A stretch of DNA of 64,000 bases from NCBI GenBank assembly GCA_037501455.1, contig CM074857.1, positions 100,845,501-100,909,500 on the forward strand. The letters are read 5' to 3'. Shown piece by piece: positions 23,624 through 35,454 of this stretch. Position numbers and translations under genes: made by a program. This DNA comes from Lantana camara (taxonomy: Eukaryota; Streptophyta; Magnoliopsida; Lamiales; Verbenaceae). The notes beneath the pieces were generated by a model. It made no database searches and was not told where the DNA came from. It was given only the letters and a program-made list of their open reading frames with translations. The stretch's first letter is position 1, and each line of letters starts with the position of its first letter.

Positions 23624-23989
23624 CTGGAAAGATCTCGTTAAGTACTTCGAAACCCCCATGATAATCGTTGGAAAAAGTCACCGAAAAGACAACCGGTGTT
23701 GAACCGCCATGTACCACCACCAAATGGCCGGTTTCTAAGCCGGGACCAATGCGAAAAGATCGACCTTTTCATGCTGAACAACTCTTGTGAAGTGCCCGTC
23801 GTCAAAAGATCACCGGAAAAGGCCCCCAACCGCCGCTAAAGTTCGTGTCGCCGTTGTGATTGTCAGAACCACCATTATCTGTTCAAACCAAGGCCAAAAA
23901 CGAACTCAGGGGGTTTGAAAACTTGGGGAACCATCCTGAGCTGTCAAAAAAAACTGTCGAAACGCGTCGGAACAAGGCGCTACAGTGAC

Positions 23990-24403
23990 ATGCCGCCGAT
24001 GTATGAGTTCAGGCAGCGCGTGCATTTTCGTCACGGGGAATTGGGTCGCGCCACCACTCCAGAGTTGATCGTCAGGAAGAGTCTCTTTATACCCATCCAT
24101 CATCGCCGCAAATCACCGTCGGGAACCACTACACATCGTCGACGAAAGTTGAATCTAGTTTTCTACCGCAAATCGCCACCTTTTACCGCACTGCCACCGC
24201 CGCCGATGCATGAGTTCAGGCAGCGAGTGCATTTTCGTCACCGGGAATTGGGTCGCGCCACCACTCCAGAGTTGATCGTCAGGAAGAGTCTCTTTATACC
24301 CATCCATCATTGCCGCAAATCATCGTCGGGAACCACTACACATCATCGACGAAAGTTGAATCTAGTTTTCTACCGCAAATCGCCACCTTTTACCGCACCG
24401 CCA
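23990..24403. repeat. Tandem duplication, 207-bp unit x 2, in the LTR
   Basis: GCCGATGYATGAGTTCAGG occurs at about 23995 and 24202, and the units align at an offset of 207 bp with a handful of differences. The second unit's tail then diverges at about 24404. Confidence 0.9.
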
Positions 24404-24718
24404 CCGCCGCGACTTAGGCCGTACCACCACTCCAGAAAGATATGCCGGTGGAGGATGCATGAAACCTGACCAACACCGCCTCTAGCTACTGTCGAAAATT
24501 GCCTAAACTCACTGACAAAGTCGTGATGGCTTAACCACCACCCGCTGTGACTGAAAATCGGAGATAACTCTGCCACCGTTTGTCGTCAGGCTAAGATTTT
24601 GGTACCTTTGTGTTCATCTTATCGAGCTCTTCAATTTACACTACTCATTCATCGAAATCCATCGAGAAATGGCTTCCATCGGGTTTGTGCATGTTCTAGT
24701 ATGTGTTTATGGTGTGGA

Positions 24719-24761
24719 ACGAGAGAGAGAGAAAGAGAGAGTCGAGAGAGAGAGAGAGCTG
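24719..24761. repeat. GA-rich microsatellite
   Basis: Two (GA)n runs separated by AAGAGAGAGTC. Confidence 0.85.
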
Positions 24762-25100
24762 ATTGGTCTGACCCCGCCAAACTTGGATCCGGATATTTTA
24801 TAACAGGTCCTGACGTACGAGAACAACTGGTAGGAAGGATTAACGACGTCAGAATTGGGTAAACTTAGAGTCTACGGACTTGTTTTGATACCCCGAACGC
24901 GTTCAAATGGTTCGTTAGGTTAAAACCTCAATCGAACGATAAATGGCCGAGAAACCCTAAAAAGAGAAAATTACTAACAAGCCCCCTAAACTCTTAAAGA
25001 GTTGAAAATAGGGCCATACAACGCACAAAATCACAGAATTAAACACATAAGAAAGTCGACACGTGGCGAAGCTTGTACGTCGAAAGAGGAAGGTGTCACA

Positions 25101-26394
25101 ATCTCTCTCCCTTAAAAGGATCTGGTCCCCAGATCCCACTGCTGAGTCGAAGAGCTTCGAGCTGTAGTAGCTTAGCCCATCTTCCGGAATTGTGGAATCA
25201 TGGCCCTAGTTGTGAAGCTTACTCTCATTGTTTGCATCAAACTTCCTTTCATGGTGTCTTGTTGTCATTAAGGTCTATCCGAGCACTTGACCGTTGGTCG
25301 CTTTAAACTCGTTTGATCACTATTGTGATATGGATGACTATCACTGCACCCAAAGCTCGATACCGCCGCATACTTGTCACTTGCAAACTGTTATCAGGCC
25401 ACGCGTAATGCAACTATGACAAACAAGAGAGAATCCCATCTCTCAACATGTAAGTGAGAGAACCTCGTCCCTCGGCACACACAAAAGAGAGAACCCCGTC
25501 TCTCAAGCGAACACATAAGAGAGAGAACCCCGTTTCTCAAACACATAATTGAGAGAACCCCAGCTCTCAATCTAAGTCTAACAGATTCCAACATCTTCCA
25601 TACATTTTAGTTTGAGAAAATCCAGCATTTCTTAAATACCTAAATTTGAGAGAATCCAACATCCCCCGAACATCTAAGTGCGAGAGAATCCAACATCTCT
25701 CGCGTACAAAATTTAGAAAGAATCCAGCATCTTTCTATCACATAAATAGAGAGAATCTTGCATCCCTCTAACACACAAATAGAGAGAACCAACATCATCT
25801 CCCTAGCGCGTAAATAGAGAGAATTAAATCTCTCTCACACTTAAATAGAAAGATTCTAACATCTCTCTCTGGTAAATAAGTACAAATAATTAAAGCACCC
25901 ATACATACATATGTCAAAGTAGCACAATTAGAAATTAAAACAATCAACGCACATCACAGTTGACAAGTATATCACCTATTGACAAAAATTAATCCAATAA
26001 ATGATGCATGTATGCTCGTGTTATGAATGTTTAGTGCACTGTTCACCGAGGCATGGGAAATCTTGACCATAGAATTGAGATGATGTTATGGAGGCTGATT
26101 AAACTGTTGGTGATGACGCCCTGCAGTTCAAACATTAGAGTTGATGCATAAGGTTAGGGGTGCAAATGAAATGTAGTACTTAAGTTATAAAATGCAACAA
26201 TTAAAATAAATTAAATCACATTGATAAAATGTTACACAATCATAGTCATACCGCGCACATAATCACATAACCCTGTACAATTCATGTTGAGGAGTCAAAA
26301 TCTCATGTCAAACGAATGCAATACACAATATTCCTATGCCGTATGACTTAGACTAACACGACACGACTCAAAAGCACCATTTCTGAACCTGGTA
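25101..26394 (-). mobile_element. Internal region of the Tekay-like element, about 1.3 kb, non-coding
   Basis: Lies between the 3' LTR/PPT (minus-strand AAGGGAGAGAGAT next to 25100) and the PBS near 26395. An autonomous element would have 5 kb or more here. I find no Gag or Pol motif in any frame. The middle is a degenerate minisatellite (25415-25880). The element is best described as non-autonomous or internally deleted, needing enzymes from a relative. Confidence 0.65.
25415..25880. repeat. Degenerate minisatellite of GAGAGAA...TCTCTC hairpin units
   Basis: About 12-14 units of 30-45 bp. Each has a GAGAGAAYCC-like start and a matching TCTCTC-like end, separated by ACACATAA/AAATAG-type spacers. 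Within several units both arms vary together (GAAAGAATCC with TCTTTC; GAGAGAATC with CCTCTC), so pairing is roughly preserved. Confidence 0.8.
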
Positions 26395-26406
26395 GCTCTG
26401 ATACAA
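26395..26406 (-). other. Tekay-like element primer binding site (degenerate)
   Basis: The minus strand reads TTGTATCAGAGC, one base off the initiator-Met-tRNA PBS TGGTATCAGAGC. It lies 8 nt from the 5' LTR end at 26415. Confidence 0.7.
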
Positions 26407-26414
26407 CTTAAAGA

Positions 26415-26933
26415 TGTAGCACCCGCATGGTAGGTCACCACATCCCCTGCACCAAAGCTTAGTCCACATACGAGATGGAAATCCCATACATGAACCAAGT
26501 AGAGGTGAACAGGAGACATATAGACTCGCACCTAAGCTAGGCGGAACGTATAACCTGACTGCAAAATTTCAAAGTAACAATTACAACCTACGGAAGTAAA
26601 TAACAATACACTCAATCACACATAGAGGCCACCGGGATAGAATTAAAACGCACTAGTCACATGCAAAAACTGGGCTCACAGGTATAACCAAACCTACAAA
26701 TATCCTACATGGTACACAGGCCTCACCTAAATGCATGTAACAAAGCCAGGCAAGGGCAAAAGAACAAGTAGCCCGGTAAGGGCAAAGTAAATAACAATGC
26801 AAGCCAACATGGCTACGAGAATAAACATAACTCTTACAATATAAATATATACGGAGCACAACACGTAGCAGAGTTAAAGGTTCTTGAATCGGGGTGTTGT
26901 TTTTACAACCTAAAACATTTCTCAGGTGATACT
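26415..26933 (-). mobile_element. Tekay-like 5' LTR, part 1 (copy B)
   Basis: Starts TGTAGCACCCGC next to the PBS and aligns with copy A (8844-9363). It is interrupted at 26934 by a copia LTR fragment. Confidence 0.75.
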
Positions 26934-28619
26934 TGTTAGCAATAGTGCCCTAAAAGCTGATGTTGTAATCCGCTTAAGTACTTTTCCTTTATACATCATA
27001 GACAATTTTTGAATAACGAACTGATTTTGATCATAAGGTAATACTTTTTTATATACTCTTTTTTTTATTGTGTGTTCACTTTAACTGTGTATGTGAGAAC
27101 TTCTCTAATCTAATTGACTTATAGGACTCAACCATTTAGGTGAAATGGTTTATGAAACGAGCCCTAGCTCACATAAGTAAAGATTAGAAACTACTCCAAG
27201 TCGATGAGTTCAAAAGACAGTGGGAGTGTCAATTTGACTCAATTAGGACTTTCTTGTGTGATCACGTCCTTAAGAAGGTTCACCTTGTTTCATAGGTGTA
27301 AAGTTTATAGTTGATGTGTACGCGATACATGATGGTGCTCACTTAAATGAACGAGTACACTGAGGTGTCTCGCCTGATAAGATTCCTAAATGGGAAATGA
27401 AGTTTTTTTTTCTGGAAATAGAAACTTCCAGATTAGGAAACATCCCACAAGTCATTGATGTGATTCAATAGCCCTTAGACTTGACATTCCATCGATACTT
27501 TATGTGAGCTAACTTTGTAGTCTTAGAGATAAGCCTAAAAGGGTGTCATTCGAGACAACTGAACTACGACTTATTTTGGGACTGCACTAGTGACACATGA
27601 AAGTATATGAGAATCAATAAAAGACCTACACTTGTTTTAGCAAGAAAATCTCTTATTGTGTAAGTCATTCATATACCATCTCAGAGCCCTTGGCCAAGGC
27701 AGTGGATCGAAATCAATTAAGGAATTTCTTGGATCGAGATCAAATGGATATAAAATGCACTTAATATTAAGACTAAGATTATTTAGGTTCTCATTATTCA
27801 CTTGCCCTAGATCTTAGTTGAGAGATAGTTTGTAGGAGGACCTTATTTCACATATGTCAATGACTTAAAGGTTCTTACAATTTATACATTCATATTCGGG
27901 TAGGGGTTACACATCTGTTGCTAGACTATGGCAGTGTAATCTGTGGACTGACTAATTAATTAATTAGGAATTAATTAATGGGGGTCACTGCTAATTGAAC
28001 AAAGGACTTAGAGGGTCATACACAAATGTCTGGTCACGAGAGTTAAGGCTTGAATCGATCAAACCAGTGGATCGAACCAATTGAGAATCGGAAGTAAGGT
28101 CCACAAGTTTGGAGCACGTCAGCATCACGTGCGTGGCACGTATCTAGGCGAGACACGGGTCTCGTGTTTAGTGATTAATAATATGATTAATTTTGATTAA
28201 TTATTTAATGGACTTTAATTTAATTATGAATTATTATAATGTCCAAATTGGAAATTAAAATGATCAATAAGTAATTAATTGTGAATTAACTAATTATTGA
28301 CATTAATTTATTTATTATGAATAAATAAAAATATCCGATAAATATCAAAAGGAGATAGATAAAATTACTTGGAGGGCAAGTTGATCAAAAAAGTCTTTTG
28401 GTCAAAATAGAAAAACCTAGCAAGTAATTAGAAGTCTTGGAGGATAAGAGTTCCTTGTCCAAAGGCATAGGGGTCGAACCACCTAGCCTTATTTAAGGGA
28501 GCGGTTCGAACACCATGGGAGCTTGATAGCAAAATTCCCGAATCACTACACAATCTCGTAGAGCCTTAAAAGTGAATATAGTACTAGCATCCTCACTATT
28601 CAGATCGTGATCGAGGTTG
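26934..28619 (+). mobile_element. Truncated copia LTR (family S), inserted in copy B
   Basis: Begins TGTTAGCAATAGTGCCCTA and aligns, in the reverse direction, with the complete solo LTR at 46382-44439. It stops near the equivalent of 44672, so about 230 bp of its 3' end are missing. About 165 bp of the host LTR (copy A 9364-9531) are also absent from copy B, implying one deletion that removed both the LTR end and adjacent host DNA. Confidence 0.8.
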
Positions 28620-29060
28620 GGTAATGTCCGTCCCGGATACCCTATCCCACATCGCGATGATTATGTACGAAAGTAATTCCCGACTTCTCGAGTCTCCCTT
28701 ACCCATAATCACTTAGCCCAACCAGATTCAAAGTCATATCATATTCAGAGGCATATCAGATTTCCAAGACATATCAAGATTCAAACTTACATTCATATTC
28801 AAGATCATGTTCATATCATATTCATATACTTACCAAACAGTACCATACATGCATACCGTACATTGTTACAACTATGCTTATCATACCTCTCCGTGATATT
28901 TCGTTGATCACCCTCATAACGCGGGCCAGGGCTTATGATAGGCTCACAGCTTGAAACATAGTGTAGCATCACCCTTAAACCATAACAAAACCCAAAACAA
29001 GCTTACATATGCTCATACATAGTGTATCTTAATCCAAAACATATAGCAAGGTCATACACA
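28620..29060 (-). mobile_element. Tekay-like 5' LTR, part 2 (copy B)
   Basis: Resumes GTAATGTCCGTC and aligns with copy A 9531-10008, including CATATCAGATTTCCAAGACA. It is cut at 29061 by the copia K element. The remainder lies beyond the right end of the window. Confidence 0.75.
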
Positions 29061-29331
29061 TGTTAGTATGGCGGGCCCGAAGCAGAGTGATGGTATAACA
29101 ATATTTCAAAAAAAATTTGCCATAACCTCGTTATCAAAATATTTCCAAAATATTTTAATAAAGCAGTGGAAAAAATTGGGCAGCATAACTCTAATATATA
29201 CAGACATCGATAACATAATTTTAAATCATCTAGCATATAATCACAATATGCAAATATTAATTTCGACAGCATAACGGTATTACCGTACTGCAAAATTGGC
29301 TATCAACGGCACTTTTCCAGCACCTCGATAT
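29061..29331 (-). repeat. Copia K 3' LTR, end part
   Basis: Starts TGTTAGTATGGCGGGCCCG and matches 46664-46930 and 53293-53360 plus 62648 onward. Its last five bases, GATAT (29327-29331), are the TSD of Tat element 1. Confidence 0.9.
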
Positions 29332-30188
29332 TGATGAGACCCAAAATCACACTCGGATCAACGCCGTCCACGTGTCACCATCTACAGACTTAGAGCTTGG
29401 ACACTCGCATTACAGGGCTCGCGGACCAACCCAGCCCATTCACTTGTTAACTAATCCAGGCCCATGCACCTCGGTCCATTATTCAAGCGTGTGGTTCAGG
29501 CTGTCGGACCCGGCGCTCGTGCCACGGTCTCTCAAAGCCACCCTTCCCAGGGAAACACTTCGCGAGGGCTCCTCCCTCTCTTAAGCTCGAGTATTTGACG
29601 CTCGTGGGTCATCTACCAAAGGAAACCCTCTCGTGCACTCCTTCGAGTGTCACCCTCCCTCGGGTAAGATCTGTCCCAAGAGAGGCATCCGTACGCCTAC
29701 ATGATAGATCTTGAGCCTCCCAGCGCGCGACTCTCGCCAACAACCTCTGATACAGTGGTAGTGCACACCTCGTACCTGACATACCGTCCACTTTCAGAGC
29801 CATCACTTTCATACCATCGCGGTTCGCCATGTGTTAGGGCAACACAGGTTTGGGACCACTTGGTCGAAATACCCAAAGCACCCTCACCCCTAACATATAA
29901 ATATGGAGAAACCCATGCATTCTTCCTCAAGTCATCTTCTCCACCATACACTGCACTCTAAAACTGGGCACATTTTCCTCCATTTTCTTCTTCCCAAGCT
30001 CTGCGTTACATATACCTCAGCTGCATCCTTATTGCACTTGCATTATTGGTGTTATCCTAGCTGGAAGAACCCACGTTCAAAAGGAAACCTAGTTCCTGAG
30101 GCTCAAACGCCTGTGATGGTCTTCTCTTTCCTAAACAAATCTTAAAGTGTTTGGTGTTAAAGCAACCTTCTAAGTTTCTGCACCATCA
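29332..30188 (+). repeat. Tat 1 5' LTR (857 bp)
   Basis: TGATGAGACCCAAAATC to GTTTCTGCACCATCA. A TATA box (ATATAAATA) lies at about 29894-29903, and transcription is expected about 30 nt downstream. Confidence 0.95.
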
Positions 30189-30212
30189 TTTTTGGCGCAG
30201 TCTCTGGGAAAC
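30189..30212 (+). other. Tat 1 primer binding site region
   Basis: TTTTTGGCGCAGTCTCTGGG follows the LTR directly. It resembles the TTTGGCGCCGTCTGTGGG-type PBS of Tat-lineage elements, with substitutions. Confidence 0.65.
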
Positions 30213-30286
30213 GATCTTCTTCATCTGCGTCTTTAGGTTATTCTGCTTCGTTGAGCCAGTGAACAGTAACACCTGCAGCTTCAACC

Positions 30287-31700
30287 ATGGTAACAGCTAC
30301 CAGATCTGGGATCTTAGACAACAAAGGTGCTCTACCGCCTGTCAACGAAGAAAATGTGGAGAACTACACCCCAGCCGGAGGCGCGATTCCGCCAGCTGTT
30401 GGAGGCGGAGCAGGGGACAAAGAAATTATCGCTGGAACTCTCCCCGCCGGAGGAAACGCTGTCGGAGGACTAGCTCCACCCCTCCCCCGGCGACGCTCAT
30501 TCCCTCCACCACCGTCATCAACCAAGCCGCCTATTGCATGGCCATCCCGCCACCGGGGTATGGATACATGCAGTCTGGAGTAATACCCAGCATGGTGCCT
30601 ACGATTCAGCCGTACCAAGTGGGCACACTGCGCCTTCCCATATCACTCCCAAATGAAATACAAGGGGTTGAAATGCCCCAAATCACCACCCAACAGCTTC
30701 AGGCGCTCTATGTGCAATGTGAAGCGCAGGCGGTACAGAACGCCTGGGAACACTTTACCACCGTCTATTTCCCCTCAGCGGCAGGCGCTCGAGTCGCTCC
30801 ACCAATAGAGGGGCTCCCAGTCCATCCGCTGACTACGGCCCAGAATGTGTTAAGGGCCCAGCCACCACCGCCACCACCAGTAAACGGAAATGAGGCCTCA
30901 CCGAGGGTCCCACAGGTGCGGTAGCCTGTCGAAAAGGAAAAAGCCCCTCAGGATGAGCGGGCCGATGGCGAGGAGGTCCAATCGAGGGCCACAGAGAGGG
31001 CAAGCCACAGAAATGTCGGTGACCCCCAACTGGCAGCTGTACAGGACCAACTAGTCGGACTCCAGAATATGGTGGAGCAGTTCTCTCGTGCACGGTCTCA
31101 CGCCCCCCAAGCTGGGGGTGAGAGGTCTAGGGCCAGAGACGCTCGCAACCCACGCAGCTATGATTCCCACCGCTGGAGAGAGGAGGACTACGAGGACGGG
31201 AACCACAGGCCCTTGACAGGCGTATCTCCCCTCATGGACGAGGTCTTGATGACCCGCGTGGGGAAAGGCAAAATCCCCACATCCGTCAACCGATACGATG
31301 GAACAACCGATCTGGCCAAGCACCTGGATCACATTGTGCACTTGATGCACTTGTACGAGCATCCCAGCTATTATTGGGCTAAAATTTTTATCGCCTCACT
31401 CATTGGGATGGCTCAGGAATGGTACAAGAAACTCCTCCCTTGCTCAATTCGAGGGAACAACGATTTGACCAAAGCTTTCTTGAGCCACTTCAACTCTTTA
31501 AAGGCACCATTGCTGAGGTCTATTCCATGGCGGACAAAAAACTGTTCAAGAGACCGTCCAACATGAGGGAAACCGAGGCTCAAAATGCTCGGGAAAATAC
31601 TGTGCCTTCCACAAGCAGAAAGGGCACGACACAAATGAATGCCTCCAGCTTGAGAGTGAGATCCAGAGGCTTATCGCCGGTGGACATCTCAAGGAGTTCA
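30287..31700 (+). pseudogene. Tat 1 gag, frameshifted and internally deleted
   Basis: Likely start at 30287 (MVTATRSGIL). The frame shifts near 30500 into one carrying AIPPPGYGYMQSG and TTQQLQALYVQCEAQ, stops at 30924, and resumes with the capsid motifs TSVNRYDGTTDLAKHLDHI and YYWAKIFIASLIGMAQEWY. Compared with Tat 2 gag, about 400 bp of capsid coding sequence are missing near 31512: NSLKAP is followed almost at once by a segment matching VYTLSDKKLF of Tat 2. The nucleocapsid part (about 31560-31690) is out of frame. Gag would form the particle; this copy cannot. Confidence 0.8.
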
Positions 31701-33782
31701 TGAAAATATTGGAGAGATATGATGAGCACTATGCAGAACGAGCGAGGGCCAGGGAAAGAAGCCATTCACACTCAAGGAGCCCCCGTCGCCATCACGCTGG
31801 GACAAGCGACCGCGTCAAAGAGAAGGCCGCTAAAGTGGAGAACCAACCCTTCGCGGTCATTCATATGATCGATGGAGGACCTTCAGGAGGAGATTCCAAT
31901 GCATCCCGGTGGTACCATGTCCGAAGCTATGATCAGAGACCTTCCCAGCCTAAGCCTGTGTTTTCCATCAATAGCACTTCACGCTCGAGGGAGGATGACA
32001 TTGTAGGGTTCACAGAGAAAGACCTGGCGCACATTGTAACACCCCATGGGGTCGGTGAAACCTCTGACTACCCCATGGTGGTTAGTTTAGACATTCATAA
32101 CCATGTTGTAAAGAGGGTCTTAATTGATAGTGGAAGCTCTGTGAATGTTCTTCTATACTCAACATTTCAAAAGATGAATATAACAAACATTCCCCTCGAA
32201 CCCCTCAGAACAGCCCTCGTCGGCTTTGGGGGTTCCGAGGTTATCCCTCGCAGATAAGGCTGTAAATAGATATCCGAAAATCCGATATCCGTTCGCATCC
32301 GAATTCATTTAAAGAGGATATTATCCGTATCCGTTCAAAAAGGATATTATTCGTATCCGATTATAGACATCCGAATTATAAACGGATAAGGATATGGTAA
32401 TCACATATCCGATCCGTTTATATATCCGTTATCCGTAATCCGCATTCGATAACATATATATATCTATACATATTTTTTATACCTTGATGAAACATATATT
32501 AATATATGTATTATATAATTATTTGAGAATTATAAAAAATATAATAGTAATAAACATATATCATATCATTTATAATAATAAATGATATATGTTTGTATAA
32601 ATTTAATAGAATTATAGTTAGTTATATTAATATTTGTATGTATTTAATATTTAATTGTGTTATAAAATTTTAATTTATTATTTTTATTAGAAAATTTTAA
32701 AACAGGTAAACGGATTCGGATTCGGATTCGAATTCGGGTATCGGATTCGAATATCAGATAATTCACTAATCGGATATCCTCACGGATACGGATAATTCGA
32801 TATTCGGATAATATCCGTCGGATTCGGATAAGGATAGCAATTTCATTATCCGTCGGATAACGAATACGGATTCGGATAACGGATATGCTAAACGGATTCG
32901 GATTCGGATTCGGATACTGCACATCCGCTCCGTTTATTATCCGTTTACACCCCTACTCGCAGATAGATTCGCTTGGCCACCTCTTTTGGTCGCGCCCCAC
33001 AGCGAAAAACTTTGAGCGTTCTTTATGTAGTAGTTGAAGTGGATCTCCCATACAACATCATCATTGGATGCCCGGCGCTCATTGACTTCAAATCAGTTTT
33101 CTCAACATACCATCAGAAAGTCAAATTCCCCACTCCCAAGGGGACGGGCGAGGTTCTGTGCAATGTTAAAGAGGCTTGGGAATGCTACATCCTTTCCCTT
33201 CGAAGCCACAAGCCCAAACAAACTATTCAAGCAGGCTCCACCAAAAAGTCAGTCGACTTCGCCAAGTTGGATGAGGATGGCCCCGAGTGTAAAAGGGCCA
33301 AACTTTACAAAAAGAAGAACAAAAAGAAGACTTCGAGCGAGGCCCAGCCTACAGAGGGCAGCCTACCTGGGGCCGTCGAAGGATCCTCCTCCGAGGACGA
33401 GGGTACAGGGCCCTCGGACGCGAATAACGGTAGGCTTACTGGGAAAAAACGGGTGCTTGAGGCCCCTCGACCCGAAATTCGCATTGAACCCATTGAAAAG
33501 TTCCTGACCATTGAATTAGAACCCGGGAATCCAGATAAGACCACCCAGATTGGTTCAAACCTCGACGGTCCCTTTCAGATCATGATGATCGATTTTCTCC
33601 GAGAAAACCTCGACGTATTCGCCTGGAAGGCTTCAGATATCACTGGAATAGATCCGAGCGTCATCATCCACAGGCTCAATGTGGATCCAGCCTTCAAACC
33701 CATCAAACAAAAGAAGGGGGATGTCCATGGGTTCCGAAGGCAAGTCATCGAGGAGGAAGTCAATAAACTCCTCGAGGCTTAA
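31700..33782 (+). pseudogene. Tat 1 protease and linker, split by a hAT insertion
   Basis: Carries the aspartic protease motif LIDSGSSVNVL near 32122-32150 and, after the insertion at 32257-32957, the continuation RLATSFGRAPQRKTL and VDLPYNIIIGCPALIDF. The linker that follows (RPEIRIEPIEKFLTIELEPG region) leads to the RT N-terminus (IDPSVIIHRLNVDPAFKPI). A stop codon lies at the insertion junction and another at 33780. The protease active-site Asp-Ser-Gly is preserved. Confidence 0.85.
32257..32957. mobile_element. hAT-type non-autonomous transposon, 701 bp, in Tat 1 protease
   Basis: An exact 8-bp TSD, CGCAGATA, lies at 32249-32256 and 32958-32965. The ends are imperfect inverted repeats: AGGCTGTAAATAGATATCCG on the left and AGTAGGGGTGTAAACGGAT read from the right. 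Both subterminal regions are dense in TATCCG/CGGATA and ATTCGGAT repeats. The middle is AT-rich with a small hairpin near 32554-32596. No transposase is encoded. Confidence 0.9.
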
Positions 33783-34868
33783 TACATTGAAGAGATCTTA
33801 TACCTAGAATGCCTCTGTAACGTCGTTCTTGTGCCCAAGAGCGCTAATAAATGGCGCATGTGCAATGAATTCACAGACCTCAACAAGGCGTGTCCAAAGG
33901 ATCCTTACCCTCTGCCGAGGATCGACCAGTTGGTGGATTCGACTGCTGGATGTGAGCTTATGAGTATGATGGATGCCTTCTAAGGGTATTATCAGATCTT
34001 CATGGCAACCGAGGATCACCCAAAAACCTCGTTCGTGGTCCATGTGGGCGTCTATTGTTTCAAGGTTATGCGGTTTGTACTCAAGAACGCAGGGGCAACC
34101 TATCAACGCCTCGTCAACAGAATGTTCAAGCGCGAAATTGGAAAGTCCATGGAGGTATATGTGGATGACATGATTGTCAAGAGCGAGCGCCAGCCTTCCC
34201 ATCTGGAGGATCTCAGGCGAGCATTCAACATCCTACATCATTATGGTATGAAATTGAACCCTTCCAAGTGCATATCTTGCTGTCGGGGGGGGGAGGGGGG
34301 AAGGGGGAGGCAAGTTCTTGGGGTACATGGTCAGCCAGCGAGGCATAGAGGCCAATCCGGAGAAGATTAGACCTCCTCTCGAAATGTGAGAGAGGTCCAG
34401 GTGCTAGTGGGAAAGATCATTTCATTAAACAGGTTCATTTCCCGCTCGGCGGACAGGAACTTACCTTTCTTCAAAATCTTGCGTAACGCTCGTAACTTCA
34501 CTTGGAGCGCGGATTGTGAGAAAGCCTTGCATGATATGATGGCATATCTCTCGAGTGCCCCACTGCTGACCAAGCCCAACCCAGAGGAAAACTTGTTCAT
34601 TTACCTTTCCGTCTCCTCCGAAGCCACGAGCGCAGTCCTCGTAGCTGTACGCGAGTGAAAGCATTTGTCGGTGTATTACTTAAGCAAGACCTTGCAGAGG
34701 GCGGAGAAAAGATATATGGAGATAGAGAAATTTGCCTTTGCACTCGTTAATGCCTCCTGGAGGTTAAAACCGTATTTCCAAGCTCACTCCATCACAGTGC
34801 TCACGGACCAACCCCTCAAACAGGTGCTTGCAAAACCGGACGTTTCGGGAGGTTAATCAAATGGTCAA
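33783..34868 (+). pseudogene. Tat 1 reverse transcriptase and degenerate RNase H
   Basis: RT motifs: LVPKSANKWRMC-like text (here VPKSANKWRMCNEF), DLNKACPKDPYPLPRID, a FQGYYQI-like segment with a stop, and the catalytic VYVDDMIV at about 34155-34178. A G-rich, slipped tract at 34285-34310 disrupts the frame before FLGYMV-type text. The RNase H that follows (YYLSKTLQRAEKRYMEIEKFAFALVNA, TDQPLKQVL) has YLSVSSEATSAVL where a catalytic Asp is normally found, a degeneration typical of the native RNase H of Tat elements. Confidence 0.85.
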
Positions 34869-35453
34869 TTGAACTCAGCTAAGGATACAGACTCAGGCAG
34901 TGGCAGACCTATTAGTGGATCACTTCAACCTGGATACTATGCCCTCGGTGGAAGAGGGGCTATGGCTTCTGCACTCAGATGGCTCCTCGACCTCACAAGG
35001 AGGGGGAGCCGGGGTGACCCTCAAAGACCCTCATGGAACCGAAGTAGACTACGCTATCAAACTGGCGTTCCAAGTCACCAACAACGAGGCAGAATATGAG
35101 GCTCTAATCCAAGGGCTCGGGATAGCCCTTCAGAATGGCGTCGCTCGGGTCACTGCATATGTTGACTCCCAACTGATTGCAAGTCAAATTGATGGCACTT
35201 ATGAGGCTCGAGAAGCCACGATGGTGCAGTACCTGGCGAGTGCTAAGGAAGTGATCTCCAAATTCAAAGAGTTCCATCTGTTGCAGATCCCAAGAATGGA
35301 TAACGAGCGTGCGGATGCTCTTTCCAAGTTTGCATCCGCCCAGGAAGATTACTGCGAACGTTTAGTTACATTCCTCAGGATGGAGAAGCCATTGATTCGC
35401 GAGACGGGACCCTCGGGTGAAGTGAGCATGATCGATCCCTCCGAACCCTGTTA
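34869..35453 (+). pseudogene. Tat 1 second, archaeal-type RNase H
   Basis: Almost entirely open. It contains WLLHSDGSSTSQGGGAGV (first Asp at 34978-34980), NNEAEYEALIQGL (Glu), VTAYVDSQLIASQI (Asp) and DNERADALSKFAS (Asp), the RNase HI residues of the archaeal-like domain found downstream of RT in Tat-lineage plant elements. It probably replaced the decayed native RNase H in cleaving RNA:DNA hybrids. A stop at 35452 separates it from integrase. Confidence 0.85.
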
Positions 35454-35454
35454 G

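Larger units (their letters stand above)
23624..25100 (-). mobile_element. Tekay/Del-like gypsy 3' LTR, proximal part (copy A)
   Basis: Continues from 11315 after discounting Athila and one TSD. In the minus orientation the LTR starts TGTGACACCTTCC at 25100, next to a PPT. It includes a 207-bp tandem duplication at 23990-24403 and a GA microsatellite at 24719-24761. The open frame of 184 codons over 23915-24469 arises from the duplication, whose unit length is divisible by 3. It has no recognised domain and I do not call it a gene. Confidence 0.7.

Noticed and set aside
23915..24469. 184-codon ORF with an internal 69-residue repeat
   Set aside because: It sits in an LTR and is created by a 207-bp tandem duplication divisible by three. 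No domain recognised.
28460..28619. Possible end of the S LTR at the TSD of the host
   Set aside because: The sequence stops well inside the family's LTR, without a terminal CA and with no matching duplication, so the end is a deletion point.
29601..29961. ORFs on both strands in the Tat 1 LTRs (also near 41322-41630)
   Set aside because: They repeat in both LTRs, overlap on both strands and carry no domain. They are fortuitous frames in GC-rich LTR sequence.
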